A stretch of DNA of 64,000 bases. Source: Scatophagus argus. Its lineage: Eukaryota > Chordata > Actinopteri > Scatophagidae. The notes beneath the pieces were generated by a model. That model was not told the DNA's origin. It was given only the letters and a program-made list of their open reading frames with translations, and did no database searches. The DNA lies in NCBI RefSeq assembly GCF_020382885.2, contig NC_058502.1, forward strand, positions 16,333,950 to 16,397,949, given 5' to 3'. The position numbers and the translations under genes are program-made. Below are positions 47,178 to 60,500 of this stretch, piece after piece (the first letter of the stretch is position 1; every line of letters begins with the position of its first letter).

Positions 47178-48544
47178 GGTGCTGCTGCGACGCCAAACAC
47201 AGGCACAAAGGGGGGGGACACATGCAGTCATTGAACATCACATTAAATCCACAAAGCAGCACAAAGCCCCCCCCCCCCTCCAGCGATGTCTGTGCCCCCC
47301 TCACACACATACACAGATATACACACAAACACGTACACTCCCCTCAGAGAAGCCATTCTCTATCACAACCTTTTTATTTAAAGGACCCATTTTGTCTGGG
47401 GGGATATGTTTTACAGCAACCAAGCTCCATTTTATCTGAAGAAAGAGCTTAAAAGGCAGCAGCTGGATAGCACTTTGTCATTTTTCACTAAGTGCTCATG
47501 CATGATTATTCTCTTCTTGTTCTTTGGTCATTCGTTATGGCAGGCATGGGGTGGGACGAGTTACAAAAGAGCATTAAAACACACACCTCTATGGAGCTGC
47601 GTGGTTCACCAGAGGTGCTCAAGAGCACTTCAGCAGATATTATGGGGTCTATATTAGTTCCTTTACTTTGAATAGGCTAATAAGCTCCTGGACCCTTCCA
47701 AGATAATCAAAGTTCCAACTTTCACAAATGTCCACCGACTGCCCTCATCTTGTTAACTTTATCCACGTTGTGCAGCATCGGTGCAGCTGCATCCATGTAG
47801 TGACAGAATCCTGTTCTCATTTCAGGGCCCCTGACCCCCCCCCCCACCCCGGTCCTAACACGTCCCGGTTTGGCAGTCACAGCAGAGAGATGACACCTGA
47901 TATGAGAAGGTGCATGAATACATAAAGCGTTGACTCAGTTCACGCTCATCGTGGATTTATTTATTTATTTATTCTCGGCGTCGATTTGGTTATTTATTTC
48001 ATTTTCATCTCATCAATTCCAGGATCAACATCTCAGAATTTAGCCTGTTGTAGCCAGATTCAAAGAGGCGTTTAAAGCTAAAGCAGATGTTTTGCTGAAA
48101 GAGAAGCAGACGGTGAAGTCATTTTCCCCATCCCACCCTCCATGCCTCTAAAGCCAATGTATAGCTATTAATGACACCCTCGTAGGAAGCTATCAGGCCT
48201 TTTTCCATTCAGGGTTCCCCGCGATTCATCCATCCTGAAGCTCACACGGCTGCACCAGGGGCTTTGACTGTGTCTACAGCGTTTGATCCGAATGTAACGA
48301 TGCTAATTGTTGGTGCAGATCTGTCAAACATGAGCGACTCTTATTTCTAAAGGGATTAAATTGTGGACACAAACCGTGCGAGCTGCGGCCCTGGTTAGAG
48401 CAGAAAACAGTAAACCACACACATCATGACAAAAAAAAAAAGAAAGATTTTGCATGAAGGAATTATACATAAAAAATGATCTTGATGCTTCGCTGCATTG
48501 CTCGGCTATGGGCAGATTAATGTAGGCTACACCAGCCGACCTAC

Positions 48545-48960
48545 CTGAAATGTGCCAGTGGTTTTCCAATTTGGAGAATTCCGGGTTGACTCCACCCAAC
48601 ACACACATACACACATACACACACACGCACACACACGCACGCACACGCACAAAAAAAAAGGATCTGTCAAATATCAAATGATACGAGGAAATCCCAGCCT
48701 CGTTTCGGTCTGGACTGAACCCGTGGAGGTAAATCCTGGCGTTTTAATTTCGCCTCAGCGGTTCGCTCAGCGTGAGTCGTGCGTATTCCGTGTAGGAAGA
48801 TGAGATCCAAGCGGTGAGGTCTTGGTGAGCACCACGGCTGGACTTGGAGAGATGTTACGCATGCAGCAGGGGGGGAAACCTCTGTATGACGATCAGATGC
48901 AGGCTGTGGGGCAGGGAGCACTCGATCGGCGGACCAGGAGCAGCAGCAGCAGCAGCAGCA
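48545..48960 (-). other. gng4: GNG4 probable non-coding first exon and promoter
   Basis: On the minus strand ...CACATTTCAG is followed by GTAGGT, a good donor, giving an exon end at 48545. It would splice to the start-codon exon at about 47184, where a CAG acceptor lies just upstream of the ATG. The sequence from 48680 to 48960 is comparatively CpG-rich and includes an (AGC)n run at 48939-48962 and, inside the proposed exon, a CA-rich run at 48596-48650. The 5' end is not visible. Confidence 0.4.
48596..48650. repeat. CA/CG-rich microsatellite
   Basis: A compound run of ACACAT, ACAC and ACGC units on the plus strand, followed by a poly-A tract. Confidence 0.85.
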
Positions 48961-48962
48961 GC
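48939..48962. repeat. (AGC)n trinucleotide repeat
   Basis: Eight uninterrupted AGC units (GCT on the minus strand) just upstream of, or inside, the proposed GNG4 first exon. Confidence 0.9.
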
Positions 48963-49129
48963 GAGCCAGGAAATGTTCCTACTGTACAAACTGGCCCTAA
49001 ACGCACCCAAACAGCCCGAATAGTCAAATTAGCATCTGCTGATTTTCTAATTTGCTTTATTGCTGCAGAAGGCATCTGAGACCTGCAGGCTTCCCCGTCA
49101 CATTTTTAAATCAGCTTTGACATCACCGA

Positions 49130-49146
49130 CCCCCCCCCCCCCCCCC
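49130..49146. repeat. Poly-C tract
   Basis: Sixteen or seventeen C residues in a row on the plus strand, upstream of the GNG4 first exon; prone to sequencing error. Confidence 0.85.
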
Positions 49147-49599
49147 AACAGTAACCGATGGGCCTCGTCCGTAAAATCCAGATTAAAAATATCTAGTCCA
49201 ACTATTTCAATCATAGTCAATATTTTTTTTTTTTTACCCCAAAGTCATACTACTGATGTAGTACGTCCCTTTTAGTAGCATCGCTGTGATTTCTCCTTGT
49301 TTTAGAAGCACCTGAACGCACCTTTCTCCACACAAAGTAAGAAATGGACACACACAAGATGTAGTAATATTTCTTCAAATATTTATATATATTTATAATA
49401 TACTCATCACTTGGCTTGTCCATACATACACACTCATATATATATATATATACAAACAAAAAGAAACATAAAACATGATCTTTCAGAGCCTCAGTCAATG
49501 ATGCCAAACTGCAAAACCAGGCCAGAAAGGTCAGTTAAACGACACCATTTAAACATCCCGTGACTTTAACTTAAATTATGCATAGCTTAATTTATCAGA

Positions 49600-51582
49600 A
49601 TATTATTATAATTTATAACAGAATTTTATTTCCTTCCGTGTCACAAAACACGAAAAAACCCATCAGTCATCAGCACGTTTTCCTCCCCGTGTTTTGCCAT
49701 TTTCCTCAAAAAAAAAAAAAATAAGGTGATACAACATTCATACAATCTCACACACGTGGATGTTCAAAAGAAAAGAAAGGTTAAATATACACTTTTGTAA
49801 ATTTCAAGAAAGGGAAATGTATGTACACATGGGCATGAAACACAGTAAACAAACTCAGTAACATCATTGTAAAGGCCATAGGGCATAACAAGGGTCAAGG
49901 TGGGCTGAAAAAGAAGAAAAAAAATCAAGATAACAACACAAAAGGAATGACGTCACTATATAAGAAGAAATATTCCCTTTCCGTAAGTGTGAGATGTAAG
50001 ACATTGTTTGTTTTTTGTTATTTTTACATCACATAACGCAGTCGCCACAAAGACAAACAACTTTTTCTTTCGGAACCACGTTAAATCAGTCTCCTGGTTT
50101 CTTCACATATGAAACACAACAACAAGTGTGTGTGTCTGATATTGCTTTCTGGATTAGATTCACTGGAGGAACTGAAGCAAAGCTCAGTTTATGTTAAGAC
50201 TACAGATCATATGCTGTTTTTGAATGAAAAAAAAAAGTGCTTTGACTTCCAGTTCTCAGATAATAGCAGATGAACAAAGTGCTGTAAGTGAAGTGGGAAT
50301 GTAAAGAGAAGCTGCACGGATCCACGAGCGGGTCAAGGGAAGAAACCGGTAGTCGACTGTAGTGTTTAAGATTCTGAAATATGGTGTAAACCTCAGTGCA
50401 GGAAAGGTTAACTGGTCAATCCTCAGTATGCTGGACGTGATGCCCTTCACCACACCCTCCCACCTTCCGCATCTTTTTTTTTTTTTTTTTTTTTGCAATG
50501 CTGCACAGGTACTGAGTGAGGATGAGCTTCCTCTCTGCTTCTTCTCCCACATATAATGCTGTTTGCCAACTGCTTTCTCATCATTTCTGCACACTACATT
50601 ATGTACTGAAAACCTTTAGTGCATTTGAGTGGCAGAGTTTACAACACAAGAGCGGGAAAGAAAGAAAGATGAGCCTCCACGGTGTTTCTAATAAATAAAC
50701 GAATATCAACATTTCAAACAAGGCAGGCCTTAATAAAGTATCGTGACAGTAAATGTCACATCCACATACACACAGTCAAGGTCAGCATCATTCTAGCATG
50801 CAAATGTAGGACAGAACAACAGGCTACACAAGGAACAATTCATCCCAACGTCGCCCCCGTCCCTCCACTGAGCTCAGACACAGAGTGATGCAGGGCCGTG
50901 ACACTAGTGTTCAGACTTGAGTGGAGCCGACAGCCCAGCAGAGCGGCGTCTCACTCCCACAGAGCGGGACGTCTCCCGGTGACAGACGCGAGGAGGGGCT
51001 CCCTCCTTCCTAGCTGGTTGCATCGTCAGCAGAACTCACTTGCCGAGCTCTGTCAGACAGCGCTCTGCGGGACACCCGAGCGCTGTGCCAAGGTGAGAGA
51101 CGGGGGTCTTCGCACGTCAGGTCTGGCTTTGGCCAGACGATAGCAGCTTACCAGGAAACAACGAAATCAAATCTCTGCACCATGGAAAAAAAAAACTCCA
51201 GACTCAACAGCAGGAAAACAAAATAATAAAAGACTTTACAAACCAAACACTCTTAGAAATGCATTTTGTATAAAGAGTCTGTTGCAGCTTCAGCCAAATA
51301 TTCATCCACCGCCCCAACATTCCACTCCAGTATGTTTATAAATATATATTTATATACATATAATACTATTTTCATAATTTCTTGATGCTGGGAGTGGTTG
51401 TAGTAGCTTGTTGAGTTGGGGATGGCTTTAGTTAAAAGTCAGGGAGGGTTTGGGGAGGCTGAAGCCATGCTGACATGTTCTCCTCCCTATCAATGCAGGA
51501 AGGAAGAAGACCAGGAAGAGGAGTGGGGGGGTTAGGGCTCCTCTTGCTGACAATCAGACAGTAGTAAACATCAAACACACAG
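49600..51582 (-). other. lyst: LYST 3' UTR (estimated)
   Basis: No gene was recognised between the LYST stop and the GNG4 promoter. A minus-strand AATAAA at 49630-49625 would give a 3' UTR of about 1.95 kb, similar to the long mammalian LYST UTR. Other AATAAA-like strings exist, for example near 49054, so the end is uncertain. The region includes a poly-T tract at 50473-50495 and the CRE-TATA pair at 49948-49964. Confidence 0.4.
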
Positions 51583-54500
51583 TCAGCCAGCGGCGTAGCT
51601 GCTCAGGAAGGAGTAGAACATGGGCAGCTTCATTCGCTGCTGGTCCCGCCGGCACCACGCCATCACTGTGCCCTCGCTGTTGGCTGTGTACAGGTGGTGG
51701 CCGTCACACGAGTAGGTCAGGCTGAGGCACACAGGAGAGGACGTTATCATCAGCATTCCAAGACATCACGTAAAAGCAACGAACAGCGTGGTCGTGGCGC
51801 TGATAACATACCTGATGATGGGTTTGCTTGACTTGGAAAAAGTGATCTCTCTCACTGGTTTTAAATCCCAGGTGCTCCACAACCTGAAGGAATTTCAGAC
51901 GTTAAAAAAAACCCCATCAGTGTGCATAATTCAACGTCATGAGAAGAAAATAAGGACATTAATGTTAAAATAAAAAAATCTGCTCACCTGACAACGCCAT
52001 TCTCCAGCCCGCCGGCGATGACGTTGACAGACACGCCCTCCGGCTGGTTGGAGAAGGCCACGGAGCAGATGATCTCTCTGCAGTGGACGTGGCCAATCAG
52101 GTCACCGTTCACCGTCCACAGGCGCAGGTCGCTGCCTCCGCCCACTGGGGGGACAAAAAAAACAAAAACAAAAAAATCATGTGTCATAACTTGCAAACTA
52201 AATAAACAACAACAAAAAAACCATATCATGTCAGTCTAAGCAGTCTTCACCTGAGTCACACACTGTTGCGATGTCACCTGTGGTCTCGCTGGCAGACACA
52301 GCGGTCACTGGACTTTTGTGGCCTGTGAGGCTTTGCACATAGCAGAGCCTGAAGAGACACAAAGCAGTTGAGAGACCACACAAACACTACGCTTCACTTC
52401 AGAATTCTCACTACATACAAAAAGGCATTAAAAAGTTATGATTCAAGTGTTTTCTTCCTTCCCCACATTACGCACACACACATAAACACACTGACCTGTT
52501 GAGGTCCCAGAGGATGCAGGTGCCATCTTTGCTGACGCTGATGAGGATGCTGTAGGGTTTGCAGACAAAGAGGCTGGTGACTTCCCCTGTGTGTCCGTAC
52601 AGGTGAACCTGAGATTCCACCTCCATCTCTGATGGCTATGGAAAGACATTTTCCAAACGCAGACATGTTAGAGACCACATACAGAAGGATTTCTTAAAAA
52701 ACAAACAAACAAACAAATAAACACTAATCCATTAATCACTCCCAAGCCAGATTTTTGGTACAGCACAAATCAACTGCTACTGAATCAGCCAAACAGGAAA
52801 TGCAGATGCCTGTTGGTGGGGACCGATGAAAGTCTGAAAGCCTCTCTGATGACTGAACTCCCAGACCTCTAATCCTACTTGTAAGCTCGGTGGAAATGTG
52901 TTTCAAGGGCAACTGTGATGTGACTAATGAAGCCGAGCGTTTGAGCACGATGAGGCAGCCTAAAGAGGGGTGGGGGTAATAGGAGGTGGGTGGGTGGATT
53001 GGGTGTTGATGTGGAGGCGGAAGGTTAGAGGGGGACGTTGCCATGGAAACCCACCGTGGTGCTGGTGAAGCGGTTGCTGTAGGCGGTGATGACTCCACAC
53101 TTGCTGCCTGTAAATAGCTGGCAGCCATCGGGCACCCAGGCACAGCTGGTCACCTGGAGGAGAGCGAGACGGTTGGACAGAGGGAAATGAGAAACCTGGC
53201 AACTCATTGGTTGATGCTCAGTGTAGAATTATGTGACACTGAGCGAGCAATTCCTTTCACTAGCATGTGTTTCATTTTGAGAGTTTTACTGATGTTTACC
53301 TGGTGAAGTTGCGAACATTGGATGAAGTTGATGGGTGGTTCACTCTGCTTGCTCTTCAGTCGCAGTATGTTGTCTGCATAGCCCCAGCTCAAGATGGCTG
53401 ACCACTGAATGTCTGTGCTGTGCATGCTGCGGACACCTACAGCGTAAGAGAGCATAAAGTTAATGGAGTCAGCAGGACATCCCGGACATCCAGGCTGACT
53501 TGCGACTGACTGGTGGACTTCCTACCCTGCTCCTTGCTGTAAATCATCATGAGGCAGAACTTGCGGGACAGCCCGCAGATGGCTCGCGTAGGCAGAGCCA
53601 GCAGGGATCCGAACCTCTCCCCGTGTGGCTGGCTGAAACACACCACCGGGTCCGGAGCAGAGGGTGAGCCCACGTACTCTCCCCACTTGAGACCTTTGAT
53701 CCATGGTAGTGGGCTCTGTGGGGGGAGGAAGAGGAAATTGCCAGGTGAGAAGCAGACCATTTCATGGATGATGTGTTAAGTCATGTCTTCATCCTCAGTG
53801 CACAGCAGGCCACCAGTGTCACTACCACCACAGAGAAAATTACCGGGCAGACTATTTCCTTGGTCTGTTCTCGGTTCTCTCTGAAGGCCAGCTGAACCAG
53901 GAGACCCATGGCGGCGGGCAGCTCCCCCTCCATCGTGAGTTTGGGGCCAGTCCTGCTGATATGGGAGCCATTGAAGAGCTGTCTGGGTGTCTGCCCGTAT
54001 GTCTTGATCATTGTCTCCAGGGCCCGTCGCTGCACGGGGTCTTCTACAGCCGACACGTCCATGCCAAAATAAGTCTGTTCAAAAATGAAATCAAAACTTA
54101 CGTAAGAAATAGCTTAAGCTTTCTCATACTTTTTTAGCAAACATGATGAAACAGGCAGCCGCTTACAGCTGGGTGGAAGACGTTGATGGCCTGGACAGCA
54201 GCTTTGCCTTTCTGCTTGAGCCCAAACACCAAATCAATCCACTGGCACAGTGTCTGGGACACCTGGTCCGACTCCAGTGCTTGTCGATGGATCAGGATGA
54301 AGAGACGCGGGTCGTTGCGGGCCCAAGGTGGCAAATTCACATGATTTACCCTCTCCCCGTTTTGACGCACACCAAAATCAAAACCTGTGAAGGCAAAGTG
54401 TTACTTTTGCAATCTAAGAGAAGCGATGAAAGACATACGCTGATATGTATCATAAATCAAATTATAAAACGGAGTGGAAAATAATAATTACCCTCTCTGT

Positions 54501-57500
54501 TGACCAGGAATTCTGGGAGGTAGAAAAACTCTGGGATGAGCTCTTTCACATCAGTCATGGACTCATAGGAGGACAGGCGCCATGTTGTGTTCATTGAGTG
54601 AAACGTCCGGTCGGGAATATCAAAGCTCTGGTCTGATGAAGGCCAAAGACAATCTAATTACAGATTCAACTCGCTGATTGAAAAGATCCCCTTTCATGAC
54701 CTTAGACATCAAGCTTGCTGAATACATTTACGATCACATAAAAAGATGCCTCGAAGGATCAGAGGAGAGAAACGGATTGAATGAAAAAAGAATTAACAAG
54801 ACAGGGAGAAATAGAAAAGAGGAGGGGAAGGGCAAGGAGCTGATCAGAGAAAAGCAGAAGGATGAAGTAACCTTTCGTGATTAATACATGCGATGCAACA
54901 CGGCAACATGCTGCTCAGTTACGTCTCAGATCAGAATGTTCCAGCATTTCAATACTAAAAGCCTCTAACATCAACCAAGATGGAGTGGTCAATGAAATGC
55001 AGACAGCTGGCACTCAGTGCTGCTAAAAGCTTTTTGGAGATGTATGATAATTGCCTAATGTTAAAGAGCCCCAAACTGTCAGTCAGTTATCATTTACAAT
55101 ACTTGTTGAAACTACAGAAACTATGAAAAGATAATTTAGCCGATGTTTATGGTCTAATTTTCCTCTGCTTTTTTTCCTGAAGATTTAGAGCCTGTTCAGA
55201 CCTGGTATTAACATCCATCCTGACCTGACAAAGTGGACAGCTTCGTAGCATGTGTCTCTACATGTGCCGTCGCTGATCAATTCTGACTGGACCTCACTTT
55301 CTTGCTCTCTATGAAAATTAACTTGAACCCGATGGAAATCGGACAACATGTAATCCATTTGCTTTGGCTTCTGGTCAAAGCTAATGTGTGACTCACCCTG
55401 GTACGCGAGGAACATCTTGGTGAAGGGGGGCATTCGGACCAGGAAGTGAAGCACGGTACCACTGTTGGAATAGTGTGAGCCGTAGTGGTAAGGCTGGACG
55501 GGAGGCATGGGATCGTCCTCATGAATGCCCTTCTTGTATTCCTCCTCGAGGTACTGCACAACAGTTAAAGAAAGTGATAATGTGTTTTCTCACCAAACAT
55601 CCAATACACCCGAGAAACACATGTACAACAGGCCTTACCCTGTAATTATCCACGTAGCGATCCTCCTTCTCTTTTGACTGCACTGCAATGGGTTTGCTTA
55701 AATTCCTGTGTGAGAAAAGGAGGTCAGCAAAGCAGTAATAAACCACGTTCAATGGTGAAAAGTGGAAATAGTTCTCCAAATGTAAATTATTCCCGTGCCA
55801 TGAAGCATATTTACTTTAAAAACTTTAGTGCATCAATAACAGAGGAGGTACCTGTACAAAGACTAGCCTTCATTAGATTATGTCATTTTCTAGTTACATT
55901 TTCACTCATAATATCTAATATAATCGAAGCTCTAATGGCTTTCCAAACATATTAACAGAAATTCCTTCCAGCCTGACCTGTAGATGTTTGGGTCCTGCAG
56001 GTCGAGCACCTCACTGGTGTAATCTCGCAGGATAAATGGAAACACCGGGTACTGCATGAGGTCATTGAAGGAGCGGCCTGCGTGCTTGTTGAGATGTGTG
56101 AGGTACTCAAAGTTAGTGATCTGCCCTGAGCCCCACAGTTGAGTGAGAGCTGTGATGTTTCCGTGCTCCAGCAGGTTGGGCAGATCAGAGGTCAAGATGT
56201 TGTGGTAGACATCGTCACGAAACTAGGGCAAGAAAAAGAAACTACTGAATTGCAACGACAGTCACATTCAGATTAGCTAACCAAAGCCCTCTACATTCCT
56301 GTCCCACAGGGGACCTATGTGTCAATCCCTATCACTCTCTACCCTCATGTCTCCGCTGACTGACTATCAATAAACGCATAAAATACCCCAAAACATACTT
56401 TAAGTTAGTGGCTGTTCTTAGGGGTAACAGGGCTTGGGGCCAAATGCTGATATGCATGTAAAGACAATGCTAACATGCATGTGTTAAGAGGTATAACGAT
56501 AAACATTTTCACCATCTTAGTTTAGCATTGTAACATGTCAGCACGTGCTACATGTAATTAGCACAAAGTATGGCTGAGACTTAGGCGAATGTCATTAAAA
56601 AGTATCAACGAGTCCACAGACAATGTGAGGACAACAAATCTTTTTGTTTCCTGTGCAGAAAACAGACAAACCACAAATGATCTCAGAATTTAGCTATTCA
56701 ATCATACTGTAATATTCTGTCAGTATTTCACTAAAAGTATTAATAATACTTTTAATAATACTGGGACAGAACACTACAGAACTCGACAGGTATCAGGAAT
56801 AGAATACTAAAGGTCATTCCACAGTTAACTATAAACATGAATTTTTTTCTTTTTTCCCAAGTTGCATGATTTTGTCTATTCCATTCATGCATCCTTACTA
56901 CTATACTCCTTTGAGCATCACCTCAGACTTTCATCTGGTTGTTTCTATCACAGTCCATTCTGTGTGGATTCATTTTCATTTTCATATGAAACACAGTCTG
57001 AATTTTTATCTTGTGATATTCTGGCTACTCTTGTTATGGATGATAAACCAACGCAGTCCTCTGCTATATTGAAATAAAACAGTTAAAGCAAAACATACCA
57101 GAACATCTACTGAATGCCATTCATGCATTCATTTAAGCATTTGTTTCCAGGCTTCTTTCATTTTTATTCCATGTGACTTGTCTTTTTGCCTCACCTTGGT
57201 GTTGTCAAAGGCTAACAGCAGGGTCCTGCCATTGGTGAGGAATATCTCCACAGCATTGTCTCTTAGCTGCCACCAGCGCTTGTGCACCTCCTTGATCTCC
57301 TCATACGTCCAGGAGAAAGACGGTGCCTCGGTCTCCCCATGAAGGCTCTGTCCGAACACATAAACACATCAGTTGTCGAGTAGCCAGGCTGACTCACATA
57401 ATGCATCCCTCTGGCTGACAATAATCCTGAACAGTCCTTTGGCTTTACCTGGCTGTCATGAGCATCAGCTGCGTTGTCCTCCACAAAGTACATCCCGGAC

Positions 57501-60500
57501 TTTCCTGAGAAAAAACAGCACAGGGCGAGTGAGACTTTGCATACTAAGAGCAAGACAAACAAAAGCTTCCACCACTGAATAACTAACACTTATTCTCAAG
57601 GGCCTCAGAGAGAGCACATTACTCTATGTTCCTTGTGACTGGCTGACTGTATTATGCATGGGGCAGCTGTGAGAGATGGACAGTGTCTTACCCAGAAGTA
57701 GTTCCCCTGCTGTCTCTCTGGAGGGGGCGACACTGATGCACCGTCTGGTGAATCTAAGAACAGAAAGATATTTATCACACAAGAAATACACCATCTGAAT
57801 TAATCAAGCACACCACTCAAATGTCGCACGATTTGATGAGACATGCATGAGTCTTCTTCACATCCTCCTGGCTACCTTAGAGGGATATGATGTTTACTAA
57901 AGGCTTACAGGCACGCAGAGACAGACAGACAGGTACAATACCTGATGTGCTCACTGGTGGCTTTGTCTTTGACAGTAGAGGAGAAGGAGGAGTGGGTCTG
58001 ATCTTCAAACAGGAAGGACAACGCTGCCTTTGCTGTTTCTAAACATATGGAGGACAGATTAAGGACAATAAATACCACACGCTAGAACTATACAGAATTT
58101 TGCCATATTGTTACAAATAAATGGGTTTCTTCACCTTCAGGCTTGCGTCTGTCTTTCAGCAGGTATTTGTTAGGAATAGTGAGGTAGCATCTCTGGAGCC
58201 GCCGTCGCTCTCGGTTCGGCCCTTCGGTGGGGTCCAGCTGCCAGGACGTTGGGTAGGATGTCTGGTCGTACCAAACCGTACTGAAAGAGACCGTTATAGC
58301 CCTGTCAAGCACTCTGTCTACTCACATCAATACAGAACTAACCTCATTGCAGGCCCATAGGAGCACATTGAGGACACAGGGGTCACATCCTCAGTAATGT
58401 TTTAGGAAATGGGGTTGTGAGAAGGAGGTTATATTCTAAAAATCACACATAAATTGGCAAGTTTGTAGGGTCACTGTGTATGAAAGCCACTAATAAAGAA
58501 CTTTGTTGTGTAGGGAGATGTGACATTAGACCACAGTCACTGAGACTTTGGACTGACAACATCAGGTTTTAGCCCTTCTACAGACGCGGCAGTATGGGTA
58601 CCTTTGTCGACCAATCGTTCAATCACTTGAGTCAAGAAACTATTGTATGGATTGCATTGAAAAGACATTCGTGGCCTCCTTGGAATCAATTGTTATAATT
58701 TTGGTGAGCACTTATTTGATCTGGTACCACCTGCAGGTCAAAATTTCATTGCCACTCAGCAAATATTTGAATGCTAGCATGCTAGACTGAGATGGTGAAA
58801 ATGCTGAACACTACAGCTAATTAGCACCAGTATGTTGGAATTGTCAATTGTAAATATATTAGCATGCAGATGTTAGCAGTTAGCTCTGAGCTGTGAATTA
58901 GCACAGATGTGTTAGCATGGCTGTGAATTTTGCCCTATTTTTCTAAAATCCTGCCTCACTGTATATCTTTTATCTTATTCAAATATATTTATTTCAAGGT
59001 TTTAAGGCTGTCATTTTCTTTATAGTTTGTTTTTATAAAGGACAAGAAAAAACACTTTCACCATTCAAATAACAATTATCATCATCAAAGTGACAATTTT
59101 ATTACTGCACTCTGCTCTAATATTGCATAAGCTCTTGTGATAGATAAACTTTGATGCCCACCGGTCATGCGTGAGCTGCTGCACCAGCTCCTGCCAGTGG
59201 CGGCTGGCACTGAGGTCAGTCTTGTAGAGTCCCCTGATGTGCTGGATGACTTTCTTTCTCTCCATGCCTTGCTGCAGAGACACATTCTGAGTGATATCAG
59301 CTGCAATCTTGGAAATGTCCTTGGACTTTCCATCCAGCCTCTGGATAAGACTGCAGAGAGATAAGAAATAATGCAGTGAGCAGAAAATTGGAACAAAAAC
59401 ATGATTCTTACCAATATTTTCTTATATGGAACATCAAGAAAAAAAGCCCCAACTCACTTCCTTTGAGTGTTGACCATTTTCTTTTCCCACGCTACTTTGC
59501 TTGTTTTCTCTTCTGTTTCATACTTGATTTTTTCCTGTGAAAAATTAGAAGGGAACCAGTTCTTCATACACATTTGCCTTATTCTCTGGTTAAAGAGAAA
59601 CTTGACAGGTAGCATTTCACATTTGTGAACAACCAACATTTTCCACCAGCACAGAAGTGGATGTTTCATACTACTGAACAAGCAAATGAAGCTAAACTAA
59701 AAAGACTTAGAAACGGTTTTCCTTCCATTTAACAACCTCTGCGTCTTTGTGGGATTTACCTCTTTTATGGCTCTGAGCAAATCTTGTTTGTGTGGAGTGT
59801 TGGGTGGGATACAGCGATGGCCACAAAGCTTGAGTGAGGTCATGAATGCACCCACGGCGTTCTGCTCGTCTTTGGTGAGGCTGTCCTTGTGATCGTGGAG
59901 CATCTCGTACAGGTACAGTGACAGCTTCGGGCCATGCTGAGTGTGAAATGGGAAAGCACATTAAAATTTCATTTGTGTTTGAAACAAGTCAGATACAGTG
60001 ATGGACAGGAGACGAGCCTCGTCCACCTAAAGCTGACCCTGAGAGTTCGATGCAGAGCGAAAGAACTCCCCTGAAGAAGAGCACTTGAAGCACTGATGTT
60101 ATTTTAAAACCTTATTTTAAAGACTTGAAATGACAGAGCAAACGTACTGTACACTCACCCACATCTTTCACTGAAACAAGTAGACAAACAACAGAAGAAA
60201 GAAAGATTTTCTCGACTGGGTAGGTAAAAATGACCAACAGATCATTTTGGGGTCTGACACTTGGCACTGAGCAAAAGCCAAGCTGACATGTAACATAGCA
60301 AATAGATGTTAATGGTACATTTTCGTCACACTGACCTCTAGACCCGGGCTGAGGCTCTCCTTGAGAATATCCAGATGTCTGGAATCAAACACAAACTCCA
60401 GTGCATCCTTCCTGTCAGACAGGGGAAGCGCAGGGCTGAGAGTGTGCACAAGCAGGCGGCCGATTTGCACCCGAAAAGTGTCCCGACAGGACCACAGGAT

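Noticed and set aside
48596..48650. Short regularly spaced repeats as a CRISPR-like array
   Set aside because: This is a CA-rich microsatellite without distinct repeats and spacers, in a vertebrate genome.
54492..54627. LYST exon acceptor after GACCAG instead of after ATCAG
   Set aside because: Starting the exon at 54627 creates a stop codon after joining to the exon ending at 55397; starting at 54632 restores the frame and the conserved DQSFDIPD.
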